Below, one piece after another: positions 35,154 through 44,587 of a DNA stretch of 64,000 nt. Below the pieces are notes generated by a model. That model made no database searches. It saw only the letters and a program-made list of their open reading frames with translations, and was not told where the DNA came from. The stretch comes from Bacteroidetes bacterium UBA1312 (GTDB lineage: Bacteria; Bacteroidota; Bacteroidia; Chitinophagales; Chitinophagaceae), in contig DBTQ01000034.1 of the NCBI GenBank assembly GCA_002307135.1, forward strand, positions 186,001 to 250,000, given 5' to 3'. The position numbers and the translations under genes were made by a program. The stretch's first letter is position 1; every line of letters starts with the position of its first letter.

Positions 35154-36584
35154 ATGCATTTAAAGTACGAATCCATAGTTCGCGAACCTTTAGTAGATGG
35201 GAATAAGACCTATCGTCAGGTAACGGAGGATATTGTGAGCCCAATCGAAAAGAAACCAGGAAAAATGTGGTATGCAGGTTTTTTCATTGCGTTAGCATTA
35301 CTTGGTTTTGGAGTATTTTCTGTTTTTTGGGAAGTATATTTTGGGATCGGTGTTTGGGGTATTAACCGCACTGTAGGTTGGGGTTGGGATATCACCAACT
35401 TCGTATGGTGGGTAGGTATTGGTCATGCCGGTACACTAATCTCCGCTATCCTGCTTATCTTCCGTCAAGGATGGCGTACAGGAGTAAACCGAGCTGCAGA
35501 AGCGATGACGATCTTTGCTGTAATGTGTGCTGGTCAGTTCCCAATTTTCCACATGGGCCGTGTTTGGGATGCTATGTATGTATTACCTTATCCAAATACA
35601 CGTGGTCCGCTTTGGCCCAACTTTAACTCCGCTCTTCTTTGGGACGTATTTGCGATCTCTACTTATTTTACAGTATCATTATTGTTTTGGTATTCAGGTC
35701 TTGTGCCAGATTTCGCAACTATTCGTGACCGTGCGAAAACGAAATTCCGTAAACGTGCTTACGGTTTAGCATCTTTCGGATGGACAGGTACTGCTAAAAA
35801 CTGGCAACGTTTTGAATCTTTATCATTAGTATTGGCTGGTCTTTCTACCCCATTGGTACTTTCAGTACATACCATAGTATCTTTTGACTTTGCTACATCT
35901 GTTATTCCAGGTTGGCATACAACTATCTTTCCTCCTTACTTCGTTGCAGGTGCAATCTTCTCTGGTTTTGCGATGGTGCAAACGCTTTTGATTCTTGTAC
36001 GTAAAATATTAGGTCTTGAAGAATACATTACACTAGGACATATTGAAGCAATGAATAAAGTAATTGTACTGACAGGTTCTATTGTTGGTGTTGCCTACCT
36101 TACAGAGTTGTTTATGTCTTGGTATAGTCAAGTTGTTTACGAACAAGATGCATTTAACTGGCGTATAATTGGTCCTTATTGGTGGAGTTATTGGGCTATG
36201 ATGACTTGTAATGTTGTATCACCTCAGTTGTTCTGGTTTAAGAAACTACGTCGTAATATTCCGTTCACGTTCATTATGTCTATTGTGGTGAATATCGGTA
36301 TGTGGTTTGAACGTTTTGTAATTATCGTTACGTCATTGTACCGCGATTACTTACCCGGTAGCTGGACATATTATAGCCCTACATGGCCTGAGGTTGGTTT
36401 TTATATCGGTACATTCGGCTTGTTCTTTACATGTTTCTTCTTATTTGCTAAATATTTCCCGGTAATTGCCGTGGCAGAAATTAAATTTGTGTTGAAAACT
36501 TCGGGAGACAACTTCAAGAAAGAAATGATAAAAGTTGATGAACAACCTCTAGAAGAATTTGTACACGAGAACAGTCATCACTAG
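35154..36584 (+). CDS. actC: Alternative complex III subunit ActC, NrfD-like quinol-binding membrane protein
   Basis: A 476-residue NrfD/PsrC-family protein with about ten transmembrane helices. It provides one quinol-oxidising site of the complex. The N-terminus with REPLVDGNKTY and VEKKPGKMW-like segment (SPIEKKPGKMWYAG), and GWGWDITNFVWWVGIGHAG, are characteristic of ActC. Same strand and order as actD-E-F. Confidence 0.94.
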   Translation: MHLKYESIVREPLVDGNKTYRQVTEDIVSPIEKKPGKMWYAGFFIALALLGFGVFSVFWEVYFGIGVWGINRTVGWGWDITNFVWWVGIGHAGTLISAILLIFRQGWRTGVNRAAEAMTIFAVMCAGQFPIFHMGRVWDAMYVLPYPNTRGPLWPNFNSALLWDVFAISTYFTVSLLFWYSGLVPDFATIRDRAKTKFRKRAYGLASFGWTGTAKNWQRFESLSLVLAGLSTPLVLSVHTIVSFDFATSVIPGWHTTIFPPYFVAGAIFSGFAMVQTLLILVRKILGLEEYITLGHIEAMNKVIVLTGSIVGVAYLTELFMSWYSQVVYEQDAFNWRIIGPYWWSYWAMMTCNVVSPQLFWFKKLRRNIPFTFIMSIVVNIGMWFERFVIIVTSLYRDYLPGSWTYYSPTWPEVGFYIGTFGLFFTCFFLFAKYFPVIAVAEIKFVLKTSGDNFKKEMIKVDEQPLEEFVHENSHH

Positions 36585-36658
36585 TTTGTAAAAATAAAAT
36601 TAGAAAATATAGGTCTTATATTTTGACCCTTCATTTTTCATTTTGAATTGATAAAAAA

Positions 36659-37231
36659 ATGGCTATAAAGAAATTTGCGGTTGCTTGCTACGATACAGAG
36701 GAAACTTTATTCCCTGCTGTAGAAAAGGTGCGCCACAGCGGTTATAAATTACATGATGTTTACACCCCATTTCCGGTACATGGTCTTGATGTGGCTATGG
36801 GTCTAAAGGAAACAGACTTGCATGTTGCTGGTTTTATTTTCGGACTTACAGGAACAAGTACAGCTGTAGGCTTCATGTCTTGGATTTTTACGTCAGATTG
36901 GCCTGTTAATTTTGGTGGTAAGCCACATTGGTCTTTACCTGCATTTATTCCTATTACATTTGAACTTACAGTATTGTTTGCTGCTGTTGGTATGGTGCTT
37001 ACTTATTGCTATCTTAATCAAATAATGCCGGGAGTAAAGAAACATATTTTTCATCCTCGCCAAACAGATGATTATTTTGTTGTAGTGATAGAATTAAATG
37101 AACATGTTTCTGAAACTGAAGTTGTTTCTTTCTTAAAAAGTACTGGTTCTGTAGAAACTAATGTACAAATAGCTGAAGATAGCTGGTGGTACGGACGTTG
37201 GGATGAAAAAGAAGCATACGAATTGGCTTAA
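36659..37231 (+). CDS. actD: Alternative complex III subunit ActD (DUF3341)
   Basis: A 190-residue membrane protein with two central helices (about residues 55-80 and 95-125). The N-terminal YDTEETLFPAVEKVRHSGYKLHDVYTPFP and the DVAMGLKETDL segment are typical. It packs at the complex periphery. 75 bases after actC. Confidence 0.94.
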   Translation: MAIKKFAVACYDTEETLFPAVEKVRHSGYKLHDVYTPFPVHGLDVAMGLKETDLHVAGFIFGLTGTSTAVGFMSWIFTSDWPVNFGGKPHWSLPAFIPITFELTVLFAAVGMVLTYCYLNQIMPGVKKHIFHPRQTDDYFVVVIELNEHVSETEVVSFLKSTGSVETNVQIAEDSWWYGRWDEKEAYELA

Positions 37232-37295
37232 TTAAATAAGGAAACCGAAACATAGGGTTGACCCTTAAAAAAGAATAATAGAATTGAAAATTATT

Positions 37296-37988
37296 ATGAA
37301 TAAGACTCGAAGCATAGTAGTAACAAGCCTTTTGGCAGCTGTGGGTTTGGTGTCATCTTGCAATAGTGGTAATGTACGTCGCAATCCGGGGAAAATATAC
37401 GCACCCGATATGACTTATTCTCGCGCATACGATGCCTACACAAGTAACCCCAACTTTGCCGATAGCCAAACGAGCAGAAAACCTGTAATTGGCACGATCG
37501 CAGTAGGTCATGATATGCCAGATCATCTAAACGAAGGTGATACCAATGCTTACAAAACTTTTAATACAAGCTACCGCTTTAACGATGCTGAAATAAAAGA
37601 AGGCGGTCGTTTATTTGCGATATACTGCGGTATTTGTCATGGTACTAATTTGGACGGTAATGGTCCTTTGTATTCAAGTGGAAAATTTCCTGCTATGCCA
37701 GCGAATTTTAAAGACAGCAAGTATCTTAATATGAGTGTGGGTCAAATGTATGCAGCCATAAAATACGGTAAAAATTTGATGGGTTCTTATGCCAGTCAAA
37801 TAGATATCAAACAACGTTGGATGGTCATTGCTTACATAAAGAAAGTTCAATCTGAAAATGGAGGAGCGCCATTTATATATGGTCAAAATGCAGCAACTTC
37901 TACTGTTACTGATACTACAAAAAAGGCAGTAGTATCAGTTATAAAGACAGCTGAAATAGCTAATAAAAAAGATGCAAAAAAGAAGTAA
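37296..37988 (+). CDS. actE: Alternative complex III subunit ActE, monohaem cytochrome c lipoprotein
   Basis: Monohaem cytochrome, here with a lipoprotein signal (MNKTRSIVVTSLLAAVGLVSSC, shortened at the cleavage point) from the ATG at 37296. Haem motif CGICH near residue 110 in GRLFAIYCGICHG, with candidate axial Met in the MSVGQMY/GKNLMGSYA region. It passes electrons to the soluble acceptor or directly to the oxidase. The Lys-rich tail is unstructured. Confidence 0.92.
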   Translation: MNKTRSIVVTSLLAAVGLVSSCNSGNVRRNPGKIYAPDMTYSRAYDAYTSNPNFADSQTSRKPVIGTIAVGHDMPDHLNEGDTNAYKTFNTSYRFNDAEIKEGGRLFAIYCGICHGTNLDGNGPLYSSGKFPAMPANFKDSKYLNMSVGQMYAAIKYGKNLMGSYASQIDIKQRWMVIAYIKKVQSENGGAPFIYGQNAATSTVTDTTKKAVVSVIKTAEIANKKDAKKK

Positions 37989-38025
37989 TACCGGATTATT
38001 AAAAGAATTTTATAAAAGATAACAA

Positions 38026-39246
38026 ATGAACGATCGTTTTGAAGTACCAGCGCGCTTACGCAACACCAGTTTGGGGTTGATAGCTATTGGTGTTTTAGCA
38101 CTGATAATTGCTGGAATTACAATGTTAGGTAACCAAGCCACAGAAATAGAACACACACGTTTTTGGGCAGTATTGCTCCACAACAGTGTTTATTTCGCAA
38201 TGCTTACAGTTATTAGTGTATTCATACAAGCAGCCTCTTCTTTGGCACATGGTGGTTGGATAGTAGCTTATCGTCGTGTACCTGAAGCTATCGGTGCTAA
38301 TGTTTGGCTTTTTGGCGGTATTGCAGCCTTAGTTGTAATTCTTACAATAGTTGTATTTAAAACGGATGCTGGTCATAATCCTATTTATCATTGGGTTCAC
38401 CCTGAAGGAGATAAAGTTTTGGTGGGTAAAAGCGCGTTTCTTAATATGAAGATGGTAATCGGATTTACATTGGTTACAGTCATTCTTTGGGGATTTTTCG
38501 GATTTAAGTTCCGTCAAATGTCACTTGCTCAGGAACTTGCGCCTAAAAATAGCACAAAAGGTTACTACAGATTTATGATTTGGTCTGCATTATTTTTGGT
38601 TGTTTTTGCATTGACCATGATGAGTACTACCCCATGGATATGGATTATGAGTGTTGACGCTCATTGGTATTCTACATTGTTTAGTTGGTATGTATTTGCT
38701 AGTTCATTAGTAGGTGGAATGTCTATGATATTACTTTGGGTGGTATTCTTGAAAAATAATGGAAATTTGGCTTTAGTGAATAAAGAGCACATTCATGATT
38801 TAGCTAAATTTATGTTTGCGATATCTGTATTTTGGACTTACTTATGGTTTGCTCAATACATGCTGATATGGTATGCAAATATGCCGGAAGAAACAACCTA
38901 TTTTGTTATGCGTCAACATGGTCCTTATAGTGTATTATTCTATGGTGGCTTTATTATCAACTTCTGTATGCCATTAATTATTTTGATGTCCCGACCAAGT
39001 AAACGTAATTATTTTACAGTTACTGTAATGGCCTTGATTATCATATTTGGACATTGGTTGGATTTTTATCAAATGATTATGCCTGGGCCTTTGGGCGAAC
39101 ATTGGCAAATTGGCTGGTACGAATTGGGTATCTTAGCTGGATTTATTGGATTATTAATATTTTCTGTTTCAAGAACGCTTTCGAAAGCATCTTTGATAGC
39201 AAACAATAATCCACTATTGAAAGAGACAATAATCCATATCAGCTAA
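38026..39246 (+). CDS. actF: Alternative complex III subunit ActF, membrane protein
   Basis: A 406-residue integral membrane subunit with ten predicted helices, second quinone-domain protein of the complex. Typical features are LLHNSVYFAMLTVISVFIQA, AHGGWIVAYRRVPEAIG and TPWIWIMSVDAHWYST. 37 bases after actE; 69 bases before the oxidase genes. Confidence 0.92.
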   Translation: MNDRFEVPARLRNTSLGLIAIGVLALIIAGITMLGNQATEIEHTRFWAVLLHNSVYFAMLTVISVFIQAASSLAHGGWIVAYRRVPEAIGANVWLFGGIAALVVILTIVVFKTDAGHNPIYHWVHPEGDKVLVGKSAFLNMKMVIGFTLVTVILWGFFGFKFRQMSLAQELAPKNSTKGYYRFMIWSALFLVVFALTMMSTTPWIWIMSVDAHWYSTLFSWYVFASSLVGGMSMILLWVVFLKNNGNLALVNKEHIHDLAKFMFAISVFWTYLWFAQYMLIWYANMPEETTYFVMRQHGPYSVLFYGGFIINFCMPLIILMSRPSKRNYFTVTVMALIIIFGHWLDFYQMIMPGPLGEHWQIGWYELGILAGFIGLLIFSVSRTLSKASLIANNNPLLKETIIHIS

Positions 39247-39315
39247 AAAAACAGAAAAGCTCAAAGCTTTTATTACAAAGAAAAACATACTTGTAACCAT
39301 AAGTGATTTAAGAAA

Positions 39316-40350
39316 ATGTCGGTATTTATAACAGTAGCACTAATAGTTCTGGTTCTCATGATTGTTTACCAGATTGCACAAGCGAGCGAATATGCTGCGT
39401 CTATGCGCAATGATAGCAAAACAAGAGAACAATCTACCAACCAAATAATGGCTTGGCTTTTGGTAGGATTTTTTGTGATGGGTATGATTGGCATAGTTTA
39501 TTGCCACAATATATTGAAAGATAAATTATTACCTGTTTCCGCATCTTTACAAGGTGAGGCGTATGATTTTATGTTTAAAGTAACGATTATTGTTACAGGT
39601 ATCGTATTTTTTATTACACACGTCCTTTTGTTTTGGTTCGCTTTTAAATACAAAGGAACAGGTAGTAAATCCTCTTTTTTCTTTGCACATAATAATAAAC
39701 TTGAACTCCTTTGGACAACGGTACCTGCCATTGTAATGGCTATCTTGGTTGCTATTGGATTACGTAATTGGATGAACGTAACTTCAGAAGCGCCTGCTGA
39801 TGCCAATGTTATTGAAATAGTTGGAAAGCAATTTAACTGGATTATTCGTTACCCAGGTAAAGACAATGTACTTGGCAAACGTAATTATAAAAACATTAAT
39901 GACGCTAATAATGTGTTAGGTTTGGATAAAAATGATCCGGCAAATGCTGATGACATTATTTCTCAAAGTGGTGAAATGCATTTAGTTGTAAATAAACCAG
40001 TGAAACTAATTATTGGTTCTCGAGATGTAATACATGACGTTGGTTTGCCGCATTTCCGCTTGAAAATGGATGCTGTACCAGGTATCACAACTACTATGTG
40101 GTTCACACCAAAAGTTACTTCTGCACAAATGAAATTGAATACAAATAATCCAAACTTCGTGTATGAAATTTCTTGTGATCAAATGTGTGGTAAAGGTCAC
40201 TATTCAATGCGTGGTACTATAATAGTTGAAACGCAGGAAGAATATGATAAATGGTTAGCTAGCCAAGCGGCATACTTAGCACCACCAGCTGCTGCAAAAT
40301 CAACTGAAGTGGTAAAAACAGATAGTACAAAGGCAATTACAATGAAATAA
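39316..40350 (+). CDS. ctaC: Cytochrome c oxidase subunit II
   Basis: Carries the CuA centre that accepts electrons from cytochrome c or directly from the alternative complex III. Two transmembrane helices are at residues about 50-70 and 90-110, preceded by a short hydrophobic N-terminus. The CuA motif is complete: C287, C291, H295 and M298 in CDQMCGKGHYSM, and an upstream His in DVGLPHFRLK. Length 344. Codirectional with act genes. Confidence 0.95.
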   Translation: MSVFITVALIVLVLMIVYQIAQASEYAASMRNDSKTREQSTNQIMAWLLVGFFVMGMIGIVYCHNILKDKLLPVSASLQGEAYDFMFKVTIIVTGIVFFITHVLLFWFAFKYKGTGSKSSFFFAHNNKLELLWTTVPAIVMAILVAIGLRNWMNVTSEAPADANVIEIVGKQFNWIIRYPGKDNVLGKRNYKNINDANNVLGLDKNDPANADDIISQSGEMHLVVNKPVKLIIGSRDVIHDVGLPHFRLKMDAVPGITTTMWFTPKVTSAQMKLNTNNPNFVYEISCDQMCGKGHYSMRGTIIVETQEEYDKWLASQAAYLAPPAAAKSTEVVKTDSTKAITMK

Positions 40351-40397
40351 ATTCGGTCTTTATTCAAATAAGATCCAAATAAATAAGATTTAATAAA

Positions 40398-42209
40398 ATG
40401 AGCAACGAAGCAATACTACACGAATCACATTCTCATGACCATGCGGGTGATCATCATGCCCACGAACATCACGAGCAACACTTTTTTTCCAAATACATTT
40501 TCAGTCAGGATCATAAAATGATCGCTAAACAATTCCTGATTACAGGTATTATTTGGGCTGTAATTGGTGCATTGATGTCCGTGTTTTTCCGTTTGCAATT
40601 AGGCTTTCCAGATAAGACATTCCCTATAATGGAAAAACTATTGGGCGAGTGGGCAAAAGGCGGTAAGCTAAATCCGGAATTTTACTATGCTTTGGTAACA
40701 ATGCATGGTACGATACTTGTGTTCTTTGTGTTGACTGCAGGCTTGAGTGGTACTTTCGCTAATTTGCTGATACCATTTCAAATTGGAGCACGAGACATGG
40801 CTTCTCCTTTCATGAATATGTTATCTTATTGGTTCTTCTTTGTTGCAGGTGTGTTTATGTTTGTTTCTTTATTTGTACAAACAGGTCCTGCTTCTGGAGG
40901 TTGGACTACATATCCGCCATTAAGTGCCCTTAAAGAAGCATCTATGGGTTCTGGTTTAGGTATGGACTTGTGGCTTATTAGTATGTCTTTGTTCGTGGTT
41001 TCTTCGTTATTAGGAGGTCTTAACTATATTTCTACCATACTCAATATGCGTACGAAAGGTATGACTATGACAAGATTACCTTTGACCATCTGGGCTCTTT
41101 TCTTTACAGCTGTATTGGGTGTATTGTCATTCCCTGTTTTGTTCTCTGGCTTCGTGTTACTTATTTTTGATCGTAACTTTGGTACATCATTCTATCTTTC
41201 TGAAATTTTTATTGGCGGTAAAGCATTACCAAATGTTGGTGGATCTCCAATTTTGTATCAACATCTGTTCTGGTTCTTAGGTCACCCTGAAGTTTATATT
41301 ATCATGCTGCCGGGTATGGGTATTGCTTCTGAGATATTATCCACAAATAGTCGTAAACCTATCTTCGGTTATTTTGCAATGATTATTTCATTAGTTGGTA
41401 TTACCGTACTTGCATTCGTGGTATGGGCGCATCACATGTTTGTAACAGGTATGAGTCCGTTCTTGGGTTCAATATTTGTATTGCTTACACTATTGATAGC
41501 CGTACCATCAGCGGTAAAAGTCTTTAACTGGCTCACCACTATTTGGAGAGGTAATATTCGCTTTACGGTTCCAATGATGTTTGCGTTAGGTTTTGTATCG
41601 CTCTTTATTTCCGGAGGTCTTACAGGTATATTCCTCGGTAACTCGGCCTTGGACATTCATTTACACGATACATATTTTGTTGTTGCGCATTTCCATATTG
41701 TAATGGGGGTATCGGCCTTCTTTGGAATGTTTGCGGGAATTTACCATTGGTATCCAAAAATGTTTGGTCGTTTTATGAACTCAAGATTAGGTTACTTGCA
41801 CTTCTTCCTTACAATTATTGGCGCATACTTAATTTTTTGGCCAATGCACTATGAAGGTATCGCAGGTATGCCTCGCCGCTATTATGATTACAGTGCTTGG
41901 GAATCATTCAAACAATTTACTTCTTTGAACTCTTTCATCAGTGTTGTTGTTATTGTTGTATTCTTTGCACAATTAATTTTTGTATTCAACTTTTTTGCGA
42001 GCATATTTAAAGGTCGTAAAGTAACTACTCAAAATCCTTGGGGTTCTACAACACTTGAATGGACTACACCTATTCGTCCAGGACATGGTAACTGGGAGGG
42101 TGATATTCCTGAAGTTTATCGCTGGCCTTATGACTATAAAGATGATGGAAATGGTAATGATTTCGTTCCTCAAACTACTCCATTAAAGCCAGGAGAGGAA
42201 TCCCATTAG
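40398..42209 (+). CDS. ctaD: Cytochrome c oxidase subunit I
   Basis: Catalytic haem a/a3-CuB subunit of the proton-pumping oxidase. A 603-residue protein with 12 transmembrane helices. Key residues are visible in MHGTILVFFVLTAG, GHPEVYI with the active-site His-Tyr pair, WAHHMFVTGM and HLHDTYFVVAHFHIVMG. The N-terminus is unusually His-rich (HESHSHDHAGDHHAHEHHEQHF, cut here in concept). Subunit III does not follow; the next gene is pepA on the other strand. Confidence 0.95.
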   Translation: MSNEAILHESHSHDHAGDHHAHEHHEQHFFSKYIFSQDHKMIAKQFLITGIIWAVIGALMSVFFRLQLGFPDKTFPIMEKLLGEWAKGGKLNPEFYYALVTMHGTILVFFVLTAGLSGTFANLLIPFQIGARDMASPFMNMLSYWFFFVAGVFMFVSLFVQTGPASGGWTTYPPLSALKEASMGSGLGMDLWLISMSLFVVSSLLGGLNYISTILNMRTKGMTMTRLPLTIWALFFTAVLGVLSFPVLFSGFVLLIFDRNFGTSFYLSEIFIGGKALPNVGGSPILYQHLFWFLGHPEVYIIMLPGMGIASEILSTNSRKPIFGYFAMIISLVGITVLAFVVWAHHMFVTGMSPFLGSIFVLLTLLIAVPSAVKVFNWLTTIWRGNIRFTVPMMFALGFVSLFISGGLTGIFLGNSALDIHLHDTYFVVAHFHIVMGVSAFFGMFAGIYHWYPKMFGRFMNSRLGYLHFFLTIIGAYLIFWPMHYEGIAGMPRRYYDYSAWESFKQFTSLNSFISVVVIVVFFAQLIFVFNFFASIFKGRKVTTQNPWGSTTLEWTTPIRPGHGNWEGDIPEVYRWPYDYKDDGNGNDFVPQTTPLKPGEESH

Positions 42210-42227
42210 AATATTATCAGAAACTAT

Positions 42228-42273
42228 ATAGAAAAGTGCCACATCAAATAAGTTTGATGTGGCACTTTTCTAT
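42228..42273. terminator. Bidirectional terminator between ctaD and pepA
   Basis: Perfect 21-base arms (42228-42248, 42253-42273) with a 4-base loop, between convergent genes. Confidence 0.92.
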
Positions 42274-42322
42274 TAAACCGAAACAATTAATGGATCATTG
42301 TAAACTAATTGTTTTTTAAAAT

Positions 42323-43756
42323 CTATTTTCCATAGTTAATTAAAAAGTCTAATAGCATACGTAAACCAAAAGCAGTGCCACCATTACTATAATAGTTCTT
42401 TTTTGCGGTTGCAAAAGATACACCCGCAATATCGAAATGTAGCCAAGGATAAGCAATAAAATGTTCCAGAAATTTGCCAGCAGTGATAGCGCCGCCATAA
42501 GGCCCACCAACATTTTTAAGATCTGCAACCTCTGATTTTATTAAATCACCATACTCTTCCCAAAGAGGCATTGCTACCATGCGTTCATATTGATTGCGTC
42601 CGCTTTCTTCAAAAGTATTTTTTGTTTTGTCGTCCGCAGTACCCATATATACCATCGCTTGATCGCCGGTAATAGCAGCCGCAGCACCAGTGAGTGTAGC
42701 GAAATCTATTACTAACTCAGGCTTATAGCGTTTTGCCCAATGTAATGCATCTGCAAGTACTAATCTTCCTTCTGCGTCTGTATTTAATACCTCCACTGTA
42801 GTTCCGTCATACATTCTGATAATATCGCCGGGTACATACGCATTTTCACCAGGTCGATTGTCTGTAGCAGGAACTAGTGCAATTACATACAATGGTAAAT
42901 TCAACTGGGCAATTGCAAACATTGCAGCGCTAACTAATGCGGCACCGCTCATGTCGCTTTTCATTCTATCCATCGAATTAGGAGTAGGTTTTAGCGATAA
43001 TCCACCAGTGTCATATACAATACCTTTCCCTACCAACACTATAGGTTGTTTGTTGAGGTGTTTGGCAGGTTTGTATTCCATAATACTGAAAGTAGGAGGA
43101 TCAATACTACCACGGTTTACTGCAAGTATCCCTCCCATTTTTTCTTTCACTATTTGTGCTTTTCGCAAAGTCGTTACTTTGAATCCAGCAGTTTTACCCA
43201 TTGTGCTTATTTCTTTGGCTAATTGCTCTGCACTTAGATAATTAAGCGGTTCATTTACTAAAGTACGCGCTTTACTAACTGCGTCACAGATAATACGCAA
43301 TTGATTCAAGTCCTTGAGCGTAATACTTAGCTTATCAAATTCGATGCTTTTTAGCGTAAAAGCTAATTTTTTAGTGTTAGTTCTATATTTAAGAAATTGA
43401 TAAGAAGATAAGGCCAAGCCTTCTGCTAATGAATAGGCAGCATAGGGTTCTTTACACACATTACTTATATGCACGGACAATGCATTTTCTTTTTGTAATA
43501 GTGTATTGAAGCTACTTCCGGCCTTGCGCAATACCTCTCTGCTTTGCCAATTAGTACTTTTATTTTTTAGAAAATAGATATAAATGTGTCTGCCGTATTT
43601 GTTTACTGAAATTATATACTGTTCATTTTTTATGCATGTCGTTGCATAACTAATTTCAGAAGCATTTAGATCGCTAATGCTGTTGAGTTGGGCTATATCA
43701 TTGATAATATAGATACTACTCTTCTTTATTTGAGCTGTTGATATTTTAAATTCCAT
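42323..43756 (-). CDS. pepA: Leucyl aminopeptidase (M17 family)
   Basis: Cytosolic di-zinc aminopeptidase, 477 residues. The catalytic C-terminal domain has VGKGIVYDTGGLSLKP, MDRMKSDMSGAA (Lys and Asp metal/catalytic residues), then the signature NTDAEGRLVLADAL and DFATLTGAA. The 180-residue N-terminal domain is poorly conserved. Divergent from rsmA; a TACCTTTG box on the minus strand ends five bases before the ATG. Confidence 0.94.
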   Translation of the reverse strand: MEFKISTAQIKKSSIYIINDIAQLNSISDLNASEISYATTCIKNEQYIISVNKYGRHIYIYFLKNKSTNWQSREVLRKAGSSFNTLLQKENALSVHISNVCKEPYAAYSLAEGLALSSYQFLKYRTNTKKLAFTLKSIEFDKLSITLKDLNQLRIICDAVSKARTLVNEPLNYLSAEQLAKEISTMGKTAGFKVTTLRKAQIVKEKMGGILAVNRGSIDPPTFSIMEYKPAKHLNKQPIVLVGKGIVYDTGGLSLKPTPNSMDRMKSDMSGAALVSAAMFAIAQLNLPLYVIALVPATDNRPGENAYVPGDIIRMYDGTTVEVLNTDAEGRLVLADALHWAKRYKPELVIDFATLTGAAAAITGDQAMVYMGTADDKTKNTFEESGRNQYERMVAMPLWEEYGDLIKSEVADLKNVGGPYGGAITAGKFLEHFIAYPWLHFDIAGVSFATAKKNYYSNGGTAFGLRMLLDFLINYGK

Positions 43757-43761
43757 GTCTG

Positions 43762-43769
43762 CAAAGGTA
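43762..43769 (-). promoter_or_regulatory. -7 element of pepA, leaderless arrangement
   Basis: On the minus strand this reads TACCTTTG, followed by C, ending 5 bases before the pepA ATG (43756). TTCG lies 19 bases upstream of it, one base off the TTTG -33 element. Confidence 0.55.
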
Positions 43770-43809
43770 ATTAACCAATCATCAAATACGAATTGCGTGC
43801 TTTAGCAAT

Positions 43810-43817
43810 TATCTTTG
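43810..43817 (+). promoter_or_regulatory. -7 element of rsmA, leaderless arrangement
   Basis: TATCTTTG, followed by CC, ends 5 bases before the rsmA ATG at 43823. The same distance as for the divergent pepA box. Confidence 0.5.
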
Positions 43818-43822
43818 CCACA

Positions 43823-44587
43823 ATGAACAAACCATATACACTTAAAAAATCCTTAGGTCAGCATTTTTTACACGACGAAAATGTATGTCGTACAATAGTT
43901 GCACAAATTGAATATACTGAAGGTAAACAACTTTTGGAAATAGGACCAGGTGGCGGAGCTCTTAGTAAATATTTGATTACTCAATCTGGTATTAATTACA
44001 AGGCCATTGAAATAGACGAGGAGAAGGTTCAATATTTGCAAAAAACCTACCCTGCTATGAATGGAAAAATAATAATGCAGGACATACTAAAAGCAGATAT
44101 TCCGTTCGAAGGGTCTTTTAGTGTTATAGGCAATTTCCCCTATAACATTTCTTCTCCAATTATGTTTACAATGCTTGATTGGGAACCCCAAGTAAAAGAA
44201 ATAATTGGCATGTTTCAAAAAGAGGTGGCTCAACGGATTGCAGCAGGGCCGGGATCTAAAATGTACGGTATTTTAAGTGTACTTACACAGGCCTACTTCA
44301 AGGTTGAATATTTGTTTGATGTTGACAATAAATGTTTCACTCCTCCACCTAAGGTGATGAGCGGCGTACTGCGTTTTACCAATACCAACAATCCGCATGG
44401 AATTGTGCATTTTAAAAAATTAAAAACCTTAGTGAAGGCGGCTTTCAATCAACGACGCAAAACCCTCCGTAACGCACTTCGAAGTACATTGCCCGCCGAA
44501 GCACTTACCGATGCTTTAATGGATAAACGAGCAGAACAATTATCCGTATCAGATTTTATTTATTTACACCGTACATACCAATTATAA
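43823..44587 (+). CDS. rsmA: 16S rRNA (adenine-1518/1519-N6) dimethyltransferase RsmA/KsgA
   Basis: Dimethylates the two adenines in the 3' hairpin of 16S rRNA, a late 30S check. The 254-residue protein starts MNKPYTLKKSLGQHFLHD, with SLGQHFL conserved. SAM motif LLEIGPGGGALS, then VIGNFPYNISSPI with the NFPY catalytic motif and a C-terminal domain with FNQRRKTLRNAL. An upstream TTG-like extension is rejected because it would include the promoter. Its TAA overlaps the next ATG by one base (TAATG). Confidence 0.96.
   Translation: MNKPYTLKKSLGQHFLHDENVCRTIVAQIEYTEGKQLLEIGPGGGALSKYLITQSGINYKAIEIDEEKVQYLQKTYPAMNGKIIMQDILKADIPFEGSFSVIGNFPYNISSPIMFTMLDWEPQVKEIIGMFQKEVAQRIAAGPGSKMYGILSVLTQAYFKVEYLFDVDNKCFTPPPKVMSGVLRFTNTNNPHGIVHFKKLKTLVKAAFNQRRKTLRNALRSTLPAEALTDALMDKRAEQLSVSDFIYLHRTYQL

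Noticed and set aside
41337..41345. Perfect DnaA box in ctaD, and another at 61250-61258
   Set aside because: Single copies without further boxes or an AT-rich block; expected by chance in AT-rich DNA.
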